The translations under genes were made by a program, and so were the position numbers. The notes under the pieces were generated by a model, which saw only the letters and a program-made list of their open reading frames with translations, was not told the origin of the DNA and ran no database searches. A DNA stretch of 42,009 nucleotides, taken from the NCBI GenBank assembly GCA_013215295.1, contig JABSOZ010000029.1, positions 1 to 42,009 on the forward strand, read 5' to 3'. Below, in pieces: positions 1-8,549 of this stretch; position 1 is the first letter of the stretch; the number at the start of each line of letters is the position of its first letter. Source of the stretch: Colwellia sp. (GTDB lineage Bacteria > Pseudomonadota > Gammaproteobacteria > Enterobacterales > Alteromonadaceae).

Positions 1-447
1 ATATTCGTATGAAATAGGCACATGATCTGAACACCCTAATTATAGGTTTATTCAGACTGAAAGGACTATATCGTATCTTTGTTAACATTAAGCTAGTGAT
101 CATTAGAAACGTCTTCAGCTAGCCAAAAGCGGTCATTAAGTTTTTGTGAAATTATGGTCATATCTAGGATGATATTACCGAAATAAGCTACTTGCTTGTG
201 AGACGGGTTCAAGACTTAAAGCGGTCGTTAGCATCTATGATCCCCTTATGACTCCTGATCCGACAATATAGGACAGTAATATTTTTAAGACGCATGCTAA
301 CTTTTACCATACTACGGATATTAACAAGTGGATGCTTAAACTTGATTCGGATTAGATTTAGTATCAATAACGCCCAGCATAGCTGGTTCTGGTGGGATTT
401 TTGCGTAAGTAAAAAGTACGACAGGTTCCGACACCTATCCTTATTTG
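1..447. other. No gene recognised at window start
   Basis: No convincing open reading frame or RNA gene was seen on either strand. The only structure noticed is a weak TAAC...GTTA-bounded stretch at 368-450 just after the acetyltransferase stop codon. It is too poorly base-paired to call an attC site. Confidence 0.5.
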
Positions 448-924
448 TTAGTTAGCATATTGAACCGACATTGCTAGTTTTTCAATACCATGTGAGGGAG
501 TCCATTTTTTAAACTCAACAAAGCCATGTTTCTTGTACAAATTTATTGCTGGCTTATTTACCACCGCTGTTTCTACCATTGCATCTTTAAATTCAAATGA
601 AGTTAGAATATAGCTTAACAATTTGTCTGCAATTCCTTTCCTAAAATATGTTGGGTCTACAGTTAAGCTATTAATTTCTAGATGATTATCTACAATTATT
701 ATTTCTATAATTGCAGCGAGACAATTATTATCACTAAAACCATAAAAATCAGTTTGAGAAGTAATTATGTCTTTAGTACTTCGCAATAATGGCGGAAATT
801 CAAGAACACCAATAAGTTGTGCTTCAACTTTATAGGAATTTTGAAAAATAGTGTAAATTTGATGTGCTATTTCTTCATTCGAATTTTCTAGTTTTGTTAT
901 CATACTATCCCACGCCATATCCAA
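448..924 (-). CDS. GNAT-family N-acetyltransferase
   Basis: A 158-residue cytoplasmic protein of the GNAT fold, which transfers an acetyl group from acetyl-CoA to an amine; the substrate cannot be told. The acetyl-CoA-binding motif A is seen as TVDPTYFRKGIADKLL (about residues 88-103), followed by the usual motif B pattern with NKPAINLYKKHGF (about 123-135), typical of RimI-like enzymes. The start at 924 has an AGGA eight bases upstream; a second in-frame Met at residue 8 has GGGAT in front and is an alternative. It lies 47 bases downstream of another acetyltransferase on the same strand, after an exporter gene, so the three probably form one transcript. GNATs are common integron cassette cargo, but no proper attC follows this gene. 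Confidence 0.85.
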   Translation of the reverse strand: MDMAWDSMITKLENSNEEIAHQIYTIFQNSYKVEAQLIGVLEFPPLLRSTKDIITSQTDFYGFSDNNCLAAIIEIIIVDNHLEINSLTVDPTYFRKGIADKLLSYILTSFEFKDAMVETAVVNKPAINLYKKHGFVEFKKWTPSHGIEKLAMSVQYAN

Positions 925-971
925 TATTTCTAATCCTGTACTCTGCTTAATACGTTACTAACAACGCATTG

Positions 972-1487
972 CTACAATTTTATTGCAAAAATCTTGCTTG
1001 GCTGATCATAACCGGGGAAATTAAAATCTCCTTCAGCTTCAAATCCTAACTTTCTTAATACCCGAATTGATGCCTCATTAAGTGCCGAGGTATACCCGAC
1101 GACCCTGCTCAAAGCCAGCACATTTTTAGCATGTTCCAGCACAGTTTGTGCCGCTTCCATCACATAACCTTGTCGTTGGTATTTTTCGAGTAGCGAATAA
1201 CCTAGATCATAGTCTTCGATATCGTCACGTTTTATCAAACCACAGGTCCCTATCGGTGTACCACAATCTCGCAGCTCCACTAATAGTAGGCCAATGCCAT
1301 TTTTTCGATAACTTGCTTGTGCCCAATCGACAATATTATTGATGGCATCATCAATTGAGCGAATTTTTTTGTCGCCTATGTTCTCAAGAAAAGCAGGTTC
1401 ATTGTATTGTTCGAGAATAAAAGGAGCATCCCTTGCTGATAACTGGCGTATGGTTAATCTTTCTGTAGTGATTAATAAATTTTTCAT
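972..1487 (-). CDS. RimJ/RimL-type GNAT N-acetyltransferase
   Basis: A 171-residue GNAT of the Acetyltransf_3 (RimJ/RimL) subfamily, whose members acetylate ribosomal-protein N-termini or small amines and toxins. The N-terminal ITTERLTIRQLSARDA is the family signature. The acetyl-CoA loop region reads LGYSLLEKYQRQGYVMEAA (about 95-113), and NEASIRVLRKLGF (about 137-149) is the conserved C-terminal helix. The length is normal. It starts 15 bases after the EamA exporter stop, which suggests translation from the same mRNA. The substrate is not predictable from sequence; a role in modifying a metabolite that the exporter handles is only an inference from adjacency. Confidence 0.88.
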   Translation of the reverse strand: MKNLLITTERLTIRQLSARDAPFILEQYNEPAFLENIGDKKIRSIDDAINNIVDWAQASYRKNGIGLLLVELRDCGTPIGTCGLIKRDDIEDYDLGYSLLEKYQRQGYVMEAAQTVLEHAKNVLALSRVVGYTSALNEASIRVLRKLGFEAEGDFNFPGYDQPSKIFAIKL

Positions 1488-1502
1488 TTAATTATGATTC
1501 CT

Positions 1503-2372
1503 CTAAATATCATTGTGACTTACTATTTTCAATTGATTACGTTTTTTAAATTTCTCTGGTAGCAGTACTGAGCCTATAACTATTATTATGCCGGTCAATG
1601 TCCATAACTCTATAGGATCATCAAATAACCAGTAACCCAATACGGCAGCAAAAACTAAGCCGCTATATTCGGCCGAGGCGAGGCGGCTTGCATCTGCTCT
1701 TCTTAAAGCATGAATAACCAAATAGGTCATGCCGATGTATAATAGGGCGAGGTAAAAACCGGTACTAAGCAAAGTTATACTCATTGGCGCTTCTTCCCAA
1801 AAAGCTAATGGCATGATGAAAGCCACGGTATATATATTTGACCAAAACAACGTCACCATAGGGTGTTCTTTATTGGCGATTCGCTTCAGGCAGACACTGT
1901 TTAAAGCGAGAGTGATAGCGCTAACCAATGCCAGTACAATATAAATATTCATTTCGCTCGGCCGTGAAATCATTAATACGCCACAAAAACCAGCGCACAC
2001 AGTTATTATCTTTATTTGGCTGAGCTTCTCTGCTAATAAATACGCACTTATCAGCACCAGAATAATAGGTGAGGTATAAACAACGGCAGTTACTGTCACT
2101 AAGGGTAAATGTATTAAAGCCATTAAAAAGGTGACATTACCAACGGTAATTAGCAGCCCACGAAATAAATGAAGCTTAAGGAAGGGGCTGATAGTTAAAC
2201 CACCCGGCAAAGCCATAAGCACGGGGAGCAGAATAATCAGGGCGAATGCTTGGCGATACAAAATTAATTGATAAATTGGGGTTTCGGTTCCTAATTGTTT
2301 TACCAATACTGAGCTGAAGGCGGCAAGTAGCTGTACCCCAAACATCATTATCAGTGCATATTTTATATTCAT
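1503..2372 (-). CDS. EamA/DMT-family transporter
   Basis: A 289-residue integral membrane protein of the drug/metabolite transporter superfamily, with two EamA repeats and about ten hydrophobic segments (first at residues 5-22, last at about 255-272). Family members usually export amino acids, nucleosides or small metabolites across the inner membrane. The repeat signature is seen as AVVYTSPIILVLISAYLLAEKL in the first half and ASAEYSGLVFAAVLGYWLFDD in the second. An AGGGAG sequence lies ten bases before the ATG. It is the first gene of a minus-strand operon with two GNATs and is divergent from a LysR regulator, the usual layout when the regulator controls the exporter. The substrate is unknown. 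Confidence 0.9.
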   Translation of the reverse strand: MNIKYALIMMFGVQLLAAFSSVLVKQLGTETPIYQLILYRQAFALIILLPVLMALPGGLTISPFLKLHLFRGLLITVGNVTFLMALIHLPLVTVTAVVYTSPIILVLISAYLLAEKLSQIKIITVCAGFCGVLMISRPSEMNIYIVLALVSAITLALNSVCLKRIANKEHPMVTLFWSNIYTVAFIMPLAFWEEAPMSITLLSTGFYLALLYIGMTYLVIHALRRADASRLASAEYSGLVFAAVLGYWLFDDPIELWTLTGIIIVIGSVLLPEKFKKRNQLKIVSHNDI

Positions 2373-2453
2373 CAGCAGAATACTCCCTTTAGCATTATTA
2401 ATTTAATTCATGATATAGCGAGATAAACCGATTGAATAGTGAAAATACTTGCC

Positions 2454-2478
2454 TTAGTATGAGATAAATTCATACTAA
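2454..2478. promoter_or_regulatory. 25-bp palindrome, candidate LysR operator
   Basis: Perfect inverted repeat TTAGTATGA-N7-TCATACTAA in the divergent intergenic region, 35 bases before the lysR-type start codon. It fits the T-N11-A style of LysR-family binding sites. A possible -35 TTGCCT (2449-2454) abuts it, so it may serve autoregulation as well as control of the divergent exporter. Function is inferred. Confidence 0.6.
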
Positions 2479-2512
2479 ACCAGTAGCAAACAAAAGATAG
2501 ACAACATAAAAC

Positions 2513-3427
2513 ATGTATAAACATTTACCTCCTTTAAAAGCGTTACGAGTTTTCGAAGCCGTAGCTCGCAATATGAGCTTTAGCCAGGCGGCTCAGGAAT
2601 TGTTTGTTACCCAAAGCGCCGTCAGCCATCAGGTACGCCAACTGGAACAATTTTTAGGCAAGAAACTATTTATCCGTCAAGGTAAAATATTGTCGTTAAG
2701 CAGCGCCGGACAACTATATTTTCCAACAGTGCAACGTATTTTTTCTTCTCTTGATGCGGTTAGCGCCAAAACCATGGGTCAGTCAGCAGGCATTACCCGT
2801 TTAGCGGTATATAGTTCATTTGCATTGAAATGGCTAGTGCCAAAATTGCCGGAATTTCGTAAGCAGCATCCTGAAATTGATTTACGTCTGAACATGGTAA
2901 CTGCAGCCGACATCGACTTAGATCTACTGGGTGTAGACTGTGGCATCAGTGTAAGTTGTGATAATCCAGCCTATCATTTTAATCATTTACGAAGTGAAGA
3001 ATGGTTTCCGATTTGCAGTCCTGAGCTTTATGACAGCTTTTCTCAATTACCTTTTCATGAAGCCATATTGAGTTATGCGCTGCTTGAAGGTGAACATCAA
3101 AATCAACAAAATGACTGGGAACGTTTGTTTAATAAATTGGGTTTATCTCCTGGAAAAGATCAAGCAATCCACTTTTTCAGTCATAGTATATTGTTACAGC
3201 AGGCGGCGATCGAAGGACAAGGTCTAGCGCTAAGTACCGAAATTTTGGCTCGTAATGACATTGAAGCCGGTCGCTTGGTTCAGATCCCGCTAAAGTTTCA
3301 GCAGGCAGCTGACATTTCCACCAATTTCTATTTTTGTTGCGCGCTAGAACGGAAAAATGACATCGCCATCATGGCATTGCAAGCGTGGCTTAAGAGCGAA
3401 TTTGCACAAGATGAAAAACCTTTTTGA
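2513..3427 (+). CDS. LysR-family transcriptional regulator (GcvA-like)
   Basis: A 304-residue LTTR. The N-terminal winged helix-turn-helix spans about residues 5-65, with the recognition segment SFSQAAQELFVTQSAVSHQV and the following QLEQFLGKKLFIR, very close to GcvA. The remainder (about 90-298) is the type 2 periplasmic-binding-like effector domain, beginning RLAVYSSFALKWLVPKLPEF, also GcvA-like. The length is normal. It is transcribed away from the EamA exporter with a 140-base intergenic region carrying a 25-bp palindrome, so the exporter and its own gene are the likely targets. The effector is unknown. There is no strong Shine-Dalgarno before the ATG, but the conserved MYKHLPPLKALRVFEA start supports it. 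Confidence 0.92.
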   Translation: MYKHLPPLKALRVFEAVARNMSFSQAAQELFVTQSAVSHQVRQLEQFLGKKLFIRQGKILSLSSAGQLYFPTVQRIFSSLDAVSAKTMGQSAGITRLAVYSSFALKWLVPKLPEFRKQHPEIDLRLNMVTAADIDLDLLGVDCGISVSCDNPAYHFNHLRSEEWFPICSPELYDSFSQLPFHEAILSYALLEGEHQNQQNDWERLFNKLGLSPGKDQAIHFFSHSILLQQAAIEGQGLALSTEILARNDIEAGRLVQIPLKFQQAADISTNFYFCCALERKNDIAIMALQAWLKSEFAQDEKPF

Positions 3428-3971
3428 CCTGTTCTTATTTCTACTTACACATTATATAAAATTGCTCAAACACATCGAAGATGACCAATAAAATTAACAT
3501 GACTTGAAGTTGAAGTTGAATGATAAAATTAGAAGTTATTCAAAATCATCATTCACCAGCCGAGCTGTTAAAATAGACGCAGCTGAAGAGTTTTGGGTGG
3601 AATGATTCATTAGAAAACATATTGGAAGAATTTTTAAGTCAATTTCCGCTCAGCGCAAAAAATTGATCATTTCAAAAAAATTGGCGCTATAATGAATTTT
3701 TTTCTCAATTGTTTTTTCATAAATTGCTAGCGGTTTAACTTGTTGTCACTGGATAAATTAAGAAGAAGTAAACTAACAAGAATAAAAATACATTGCTCAA
3801 TTGTGGCGAAAATAGGGCAGCTGTTGAATTTACAGGGAGGGTATAGAAAGAGGGTAGGATATTGATGCTGGTAGGGTAAATTTTTGCTAACGCTACGATC
3901 TATTATCCTGCAATAGATCGTCATTCTTTCACATCCATGTGACCATGACATACCGTACCTCCTGTACATAA
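3428..3971. other. Intergenic region without a supported gene
   Basis: AT-rich stretch between the convergent LysR gene and the PEP-CTERM gene. An 83-codon minus-strand frame exists at 3727-3978, but its protein looks random and overlaps the terminator of the next gene. Nothing else recognisable. Confidence 0.5.
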
Positions 3972-3993
3972 AAAGCACCTAAAAAGGTGCTTT
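3972..3993 (-). terminator. Intrinsic terminator of the PEP-CTERM gene
   Basis: Read on the minus strand it is AAAGCACCT-TTTT-AGGTGCTTT followed by further T residues, about 24 bases after the stop codon of the PEP-CTERM gene. The nine-base stem is perfect. Confidence 0.8.
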
Positions 3994-4016
3994 CATTAGA
4001 GATTTATATTCTTAAA

Positions 4017-4706
4017 TTAACTCTTTTTAACTTTTCTCGAAACTAAACCCAAAAGTCCTAAAGATAAAATAGCTAGGCTAGTTGGCTCTGGCACGCTCGT
4101 TGCGTTTGAGCTAGTAAAAGTTGAGGTATTTGGCACTTCGCCAAAACTGATACCTTGAACAGACTGTGCACCATTCCAATATTCCGTAGATGCAGAGTTA
4201 CCAGAACTGTTAGAAAAAGAGTTAGCAAATAAGTCAGCAAATACGATTGCGATATTGTCTGGGTTGGTGAAAAAGTCAGTGCCGTGAGTATTCCAATCAA
4301 TATCCCCGCCAATAATGCGGGTATAAGTAGCGCTTGCACTAGTTGCAATACTTTCTATCTCAAGCTCTTCTTTGTCATCAACTTCAATATCAACACCGCT
4401 GAAGTAGCTAAGGGTTGCACCTGAGGTCAGGCCGGTAAGGCTAAGGGTTGCATTGCTGTCTCTAAATTTACCTTGATTCTCCATACCAGTACCCGTGTCT
4501 AAATCAACAGCACTGTCATCGAAGGTAAAATCAAGCCTAAGTTCTTCGCCTAGTAAAAAGCCCGCCAAGTTTTCTGGACTAAGGTCATCGATAGCAGTGA
4601 TTGCACCGACAGTATCAACGGATATATAAATTATCCCTGCATTCGCTATGCTAGTTACCGACAAAAGTGCTGCCGCAATCATTGATTTAAAAAGCTTATT
4701 ATTCAT
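4017..4706 (-). CDS. PEP-CTERM sorting-domain protein
   Basis: A 229-residue exported protein. Residues 1-23 are a signal peptide ending IANA. The C-terminus (about 204-229) has the PEP-CTERM tripartite signal: VPEP, a hydrophobic segment LAILSLGLLGLV and a basic tail SRKVKKS. In the known pathway, exosortase EpsH/XrtA recognises this signal during export linked to exopolysaccharide production. The body is rich in Ser, Thr, Asp and Asn, with no cysteine and no recognised domain. An AAAAGGA site lies before the ATG. No exosortase or polysaccharide genes are in the window, so the sorting enzyme must be elsewhere. The gene stands alone with its own terminator. The precise function is unknown. 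Confidence 0.9.
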   Translation of the reverse strand: MNNKLFKSMIAAALLSVTSIANAGIIYISVDTVGAITAIDDLSPENLAGFLLGEELRLDFTFDDSAVDLDTGTGMENQGKFRDSNATLSLTGLTSGATLSYFSGVDIEVDDKEELEIESIATSASATYTRIIGGDIDWNTHGTDFFTNPDNIAIVFADLFANSFSNSSGNSASTEYWNGAQSVQGISFGEVPNTSTFTSSNATSVPEPTSLAILSLGLLGLVSRKVKKS

Positions 4707-5338
4707 GGTTATGTCCTTTTAGCCATTTTCGTTAGGAATCTAGCCGTGTTTGTTAAAAGTAAGTATTTTCTATATCGCGAATTAGAACAAAAAATGTGCC
4801 AGTTAATTAATTAATGATAAATTCATTGCATTAGAATGATTCTGGTGGCTAGGTGAAATTCGGGTGTAAAAAAACATGACAGTCAGAATATCTTAATAGT
4901 CTGTTATTTAAGTCATTATTTTATCTAATTAACGAAAACACCGATATTCTGCAGCTTTTATTAGTTGAGTCTGATTTATCTATATTTCACCATAAATATA
5001 CCAACACTGCTTTCATTAGGTATTAATCGGTCACTGCTATTCTCTTTCGTTTTTTGTCGCCATTTAACCGTAATTTCATCCCTACTGCTGCAAATAAGTG
5101 TTTGAGTATATGAGCAATTACTACGAATATTACTTTATTTAAAATTTGTCAGGTTTTATTACACCCTGCTTTTTATATTCACCGACAAAAACACCAAACC
5201 ATTGATAATAAACAGTTAAAAATTAGTGACTCATATTTTGCTTAGTTGCCCTGTCAAAATCGTATAATAAGTTCGTAACGATAATAGCAATAAAGTATTA
5301 ACTTCTTTTAATTTTTAACGTAGTCAAATATTGCAACG
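4707..5338. other. Intergenic region without a supported gene
   Basis: About 630 bases of AT-rich sequence upstream of the PEP-CTERM gene and of the broken cassette gene. No ORF with coding character, no attC-like site and no strong terminator were seen. The promoter of the PEP-CTERM gene should lie here, but no clear -35/-10 pair was picked. Confidence 0.5.
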
Positions 5339-5413
5339 ATGAAAACAACCCTTATTCAAATGCCCGGCCGAATCATTCGGTCGCTGATACCTTTAAATAG
5401 CAAAGCTAAGGAA

Positions 5414-5619
5414 ATGAATCAAATGAGAAAACCATCGTGGCCGATGATGGCTGTATTTTTTGCCTTAAGTTGTGGCACAGCCCAAGCCAGCCTAGTGAAG
5501 TTGCACGATTTTTCGATGGCACCACAGATGGCGCTGGCCCAAATGACGATTCAACCTTGGTCTATGACGGCTCACGTGTCTATGGCGAGACACAACCAAT
5601 TACATCAGTAACTGGTTAA
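5414..5619 (+). pseudogene. Frameshifted fragment of a secreted repeat protein (GloVer-like)
   Basis: The frame starting at 5414 or 5423 (AAGGA at 5408-5412 suits 5423) encodes a signal peptide ending TAQA and then LVKLHDF. At a run of five T (5509-5513) the sense moves to another frame that reads FDGTTDGAGPNDDSTLVYDG and then SRVYGET, ending at 5619. That pattern (F-DGT-DGA-P...G-VYG-T) resembles the first unit of secreted tandem-repeat proteins of the GloVer type. The gene therefore looks like a short remnant with a frameshift, ending 14 bases before an attC site, so it is probably the decayed cargo of an integron cassette. The family call is tentative; the signal peptide and frame switch are seen directly. 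Confidence 0.55.
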
Positions 5620-5632
5620 AAAGTAATGCAAA

Positions 5633-5722
5633 CTAACAAGTCATTAAAGCAGGACAAAAAACAGTTGGCTTTTGCTCCTTCGTCGCTATTTTAACCAACA
5701 ATTAAAAGCCTCTTAGTGGGCA
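5633..5722 (+). repeat. Integron attC site, plus orientation
   Basis: It begins CTAACAAGTCATTAAAGCAGG, shown here only as CTAAC (5633-5637) followed by the AAGCAGGACAAA-type arm. It has the inner arms CAGTTGGCT and AACCAAC around TTGCTCCTTCGTCGCT, and ends CCTCTTAGTGGGC. Over most of its length it aligns with the minus strand of the attC at 40146-40246, including the identical loop sequence TTTGCTCCTTCGTCGCT. The terminal GTTRRRY core is missing because the IS4-type left end starts at about 5721. It marks the end of a gene cassette whose cargo is the broken secreted protein upstream. Confidence 0.85.
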
Positions 5723-5774
5723 ACGCCGATCAGTTAAGAAAACGATCGGTTGACAGAGAAAACGATCATACGAC

Positions 5775-5808
5775 AATAGCCCTATCTTTTTGATAGGGCT
5801 ATTTTTTT
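5775..5808 (+). terminator. Intrinsic terminator inside the IS left end
   Basis: A perfect 12-bp stem AATAGCCCTATC / GATAGGGCTATT with a five-T loop, running straight into a T tract. The T tract ends on the base before the transposase ATG. It should stop transcription entering from outside and so keep the transposase silent. Confidence 0.85.
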
Positions 5809-6696
5809 ATGTTGTCTATGTGGCTGGATGATATCCAACCCTTTGCAGAGCCGGAGAGTTTAAATGTTTTTCAAAAGAGCTTACCTCTTGAGTGGATAGA
5901 AACGGTTCTAAAAACGACAGACAAAGCAAGTGTTAGACGCAGTAAGTTACCCGCAGAGCTTGTTGTTTGGTTGATTGTCGGTATGGGCTTGTACCGTGAT
6001 CGTTCAATTAATGATGTCGTTAGCAAGCTAGATTTATCTCTAGCAGGTGAGTTAGGTGAAACTGTCGCGCCTAGTGCCGTTCCACAAGCTCGCTTAAGGT
6101 TAGGCCAAGAACCGTTAGAAGCCTTGTTTAACTTAACGGCAGAGCATTGGATAAAGCAAGAAGATACCGAAGATGCTTGGCATGGACTACAGCTATTTGC
6201 TGTTGATGGTACTTGTTTTCGCACACCTGACTCACCAGAGCTTGCCGAGCATTTTGGCTATATAAAACATCGAAAAGACCGTCATACTGAATACCCGATG
6301 CTTCGCTTATGTGCCTTGATGTCATTACGCAGTCGACTAGTCCATGATGTCGCTTTTGGCCCTTGCGCCAAAGGAGAAATAACACACACCAAGTCTCTCA
6401 ATATTCCTAAGCAAAGCCTTACGCTGTTTGACCGTTGTTATTTATCCGCAGAATTAATGATTAATTGGCAAAAAACACATACCGATAGCCATTGGCTGAC
6501 TCCTATAAAATCGAATACACGGTTTAAAATTATCGAAGAATACAGTGGTGGAGATTGCCTCATTGAGGTGAATGTTTCAGCCCATGCTAGAAAACAAGAC
6601 CCAAGCTTACCACCGATTTGGCAAGCAAGAATGGTGACCTATAAAGAGCCTAAAGGCCAAATGGTCAGTATTAGTGACCCTCGTCATTTACAGTAA
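5809..6696 (+). pseudogene. IS4-family DDE transposase, C-terminally truncated
   Basis: 295 residues, against roughly 440 for intact relatives. The N-terminal IS4 domain is at about 10-100 (LPAELVVWLIVGMGLYRDRS is typical). The DDE core has its first aspartate at D133 (VDGTCFRTPD) and second at D208 (LFDRCY), but translation stops just after SDPRH. The region that normally carries the catalytic glutamate (the Y-2-R-3-E signature) is therefore absent and the protein should be inactive. The ATG follows a T tract with no Shine-Dalgarno; a second Met at residue 4 has none either. The stop codon falls inside a 17-base sequence that recurs at 6812, suggesting the truncation is a rearrangement junction. 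Confidence 0.85.
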
Positions 6697-6828
6697 AGAA
6701 CTTTATTGCTCGGTTATTAGGACACAGTTATTAACTAAAGGGGATTGGTAAGTAACTTTATTTATATTGCCTATGAAGTGTTGCTACTCAATATGGCTTT
6801 AGCGAATGTAGAGTAAACAACTTTATTG
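6692..6828. repeat. Short direct repeats at the IS truncation point
   Basis: AGTAAAGAACTTTATTG at 6692-6708 recurs as AGTAAACAACTTTATTG at 6812-6828, 16 of 17 bases identical and exactly 120 bases apart. A shorter relative, AGTAACTTTATT, lies at 6751-6762. The first copy holds the stop codon of the truncated transposase. Confidence 0.6.
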
Positions 6829-6893
6829 ATCTCCAACAAAAGGTCAGGAATATATTGGTTGAACAGTTACATTACTGTAAATTTCATTGATAT

Positions 6894-8549
6894 TTATGGC
6901 AGTTGTTCAAGTAACTGAAGAAGCTTTGAAAACTGATAATTCCGAGCCAATGGTGAAATTAGTTCAACAAATTTTCGGCAATCAGGCTGTTCATCGAGTG
7001 TTGAAATTAACTGACGTATTGCCAATACATTATGTTTTGCTGCATACTCTTTCAACTCAAGTAACACTGCATGATCAGGCAAGGATATTGCCTCAGCATG
7101 TTCCCCTGCTTCGATTTTAACTTGCTTGAAATTATTATTCTCATGTTTATGGTGTTTGTTTTCGTTTTGACGACTAGAGATGACATCATTAATGATTGCC
7201 TCATTCCCCGTATTTTCCTCTTTCGAAGTTGAAGACAACATAATGGGTAGAGCCAGTTCAAAAGAAAAAACACTACCCTGACCTAGGGTACTTTCAACAT
7301 TTAGCTTTGACCCCATCAATTCGAGTAAATTTTTACTAATCGACAACCCTAAACCAGAACCTTCTGCGCTAGTGATAACGTTCTCTACCTGTTGATAAGG
7401 TAAGAATATATCTTTAAGCATACTTTTAGGGATACCAACACCCGTATCTGTTACTGAAAATAATAAAGTACGAGTCAGTTGATCTTTATTAACAAGCTTT
7501 AAAGCGATTTCAAAAGTGACAGAGCCACTGTCAGTAAACTTCACGGCATTATTTAACAAATTTAATAGGATTTGTCGTAATCGTTTTTCGTCAATTAACA
7601 CCTCAGCAGGTAAGTCATTGGAGAATTCAGTAATAAGTTGAATATCTTTAATTTCAGCGCGTATTGCCGTCATTTCCACCAAGGTATTAAGAAAAGATAA
7701 CAGCGTAACCTGCTCTGGAAATAATTGTAAATGTTCAGACTCAACTCTTGAAAAATCTAAAATATCGTTTATCAAAGCAAGAAGATGCTCAGCACTGCGA
7801 TGAATAGTATTAACTCCTCTGCCCTGAACTACCATCATAGGAACATCTTTTTTGAATAATTGTGTATATCCTAGAATCGCATTAAGCGGTGTTCTCAACT
7901 CATGGCTAACGTTGGCAATGAACCTTGTTTTAGCGCGATCGGATCTTTCAACATTTCGTCTTACTTTATTGATACGTGACACCAAAAACAAAACAACTAT
8001 CCAGACCACAGAGAAAAGTGCCACCGTGACAAACGCTTGGGATATCAGTCCCGATTTTAGATCTGATCCTAACCATCTATAATAAGCATCCGTAACGTTG
8101 AAATGAGCAATGGCTAACATGTTCAGTTCATCATCAAATAAGGCTACTTCTGTTTTAATACACAAGTCACAGTCTACAATTCCTGCACTCAAATCAATAC
8201 TTCCCTCAATCGCGTTAATTAATTCATAATCGATTTCGAGTGAAATCCCTTTAATAAAGGGTTCATTTATCGAAGGGTCAGTGATCAACAATATTTCTGA
8301 GAATACCTCCTGGAGGGCTTTTTCCCGTTTAATTGGATCTTGAGTCTCTAAGGCTTTTAGTAAGGTACCTGATTGAGATTGTGACAGTATTTCTGCTTGT
8401 GTTTTTGCCGCAAGGCTTAATCTTGGCTCTAATATGTTGTTCCAATATTGAGACAGTGAGATTAAGAAAACGGCCACCATGATAAAAAATACCGCGCTAA
8501 TAACGAGATTAGTCATTACATAATGTGAAGATTTAAAGTTTAGGCGCAT
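6894..8549 (-). CDS. Membrane histidine kinase of the TonB receptor/YfiR locus
   Basis: A 551-residue sensor kinase. A membrane segment at about 14-34, a periplasmic sensor region (35-170) and a second membrane segment (about 171-192) are followed by HisKA with the phosphoacceptor H216 (FIANVSHELRTPLNAILGY). The HATPase_c domain shows NLLNNAVKFT (N box), DTGVGIP (G1) and GSGLGLSISK (G2). There is no HAMP and no receiver domain. The tail (about 480-551) is a helical extension like those after the ATPase domain of related kinases. The periplasmic domain has a C127-x-x-C130 pair. The gene overlaps the yfiR-like gene by 17 bases, so it is co-translated with it. The divergent sigma-54-type response regulator is its most likely partner; the signal is unknown. 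Confidence 0.9.
   Translation of the reverse strand: MRLNFKSSHYVMTNLVISAVFFIMVAVFLISLSQYWNNILEPRLSLAAKTQAEILSQSQSGTLLKALETQDPIKREKALQEVFSEILLITDPSINEPFIKGISLEIDYELINAIEGSIDLSAGIVDCDLCIKTEVALFDDELNMLAIAHFNVTDAYYRWLGSDLKSGLISQAFVTVALFSVVWIVVLFLVSRINKVRRNVERSDRAKTRFIANVSHELRTPLNAILGYTQLFKKDVPMMVVQGRGVNTIHRSAEHLLALINDILDFSRVESEHLQLFPEQVTLLSFLNTLVEMTAIRAEIKDIQLITEFSNDLPAEVLIDEKRLRQILLNLLNNAVKFTDSGSVTFEIALKLVNKDQLTRTLLFSVTDTGVGIPKSMLKDIFLPYQQVENVITSAEGSGLGLSISKNLLELMGSKLNVESTLGQGSVFSFELALPIMLSSTSKEENTGNEAIINDVISSRQNENKHHKHENNNFKQVKIEAGEHAEAISLPDHAVLLELKEYAAKHNVLAIRQLISTLDEQPDCRKFVELISPLARNYQFSKLLQLLEQLP

Larger units (their letters stand above)
5721..6696 (+). mobile_element. Truncated IS4-family insertion sequence
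   Basis: The left end reads CGCCGATCAGTTAAG at 5724-5738, close to the terminal sequence of IS4 itself (GCCGATCAGTTAAG). It is followed by a GAAAACGATC motif repeated twice and the transposase gene. The matching right end (CTTAACTGATCGGC) was not found downstream, and the transposase lacks its C-terminus, so only the left two thirds remain. The insertion point is exactly where the core of an integron attC site should be. No target duplication can be defined without the right end. Confidence 0.8.

Noticed and set aside
368-450. attC site after the first acetyltransferase gene
   Set aside because: TAACGCC and GTTAG ends are present, and the acetyltransferase is flanked by GTTAG/CTAAC words. 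The arms do not pair well and share nothing with the clear attC family in this window.
3727-3978. 83-codon ORF on the minus strand
   Set aside because: Composition looks non-coding (many Cys, His and Tyr in no pattern), no ribosome site, and it overlaps the terminator of the PEP-CTERM gene.
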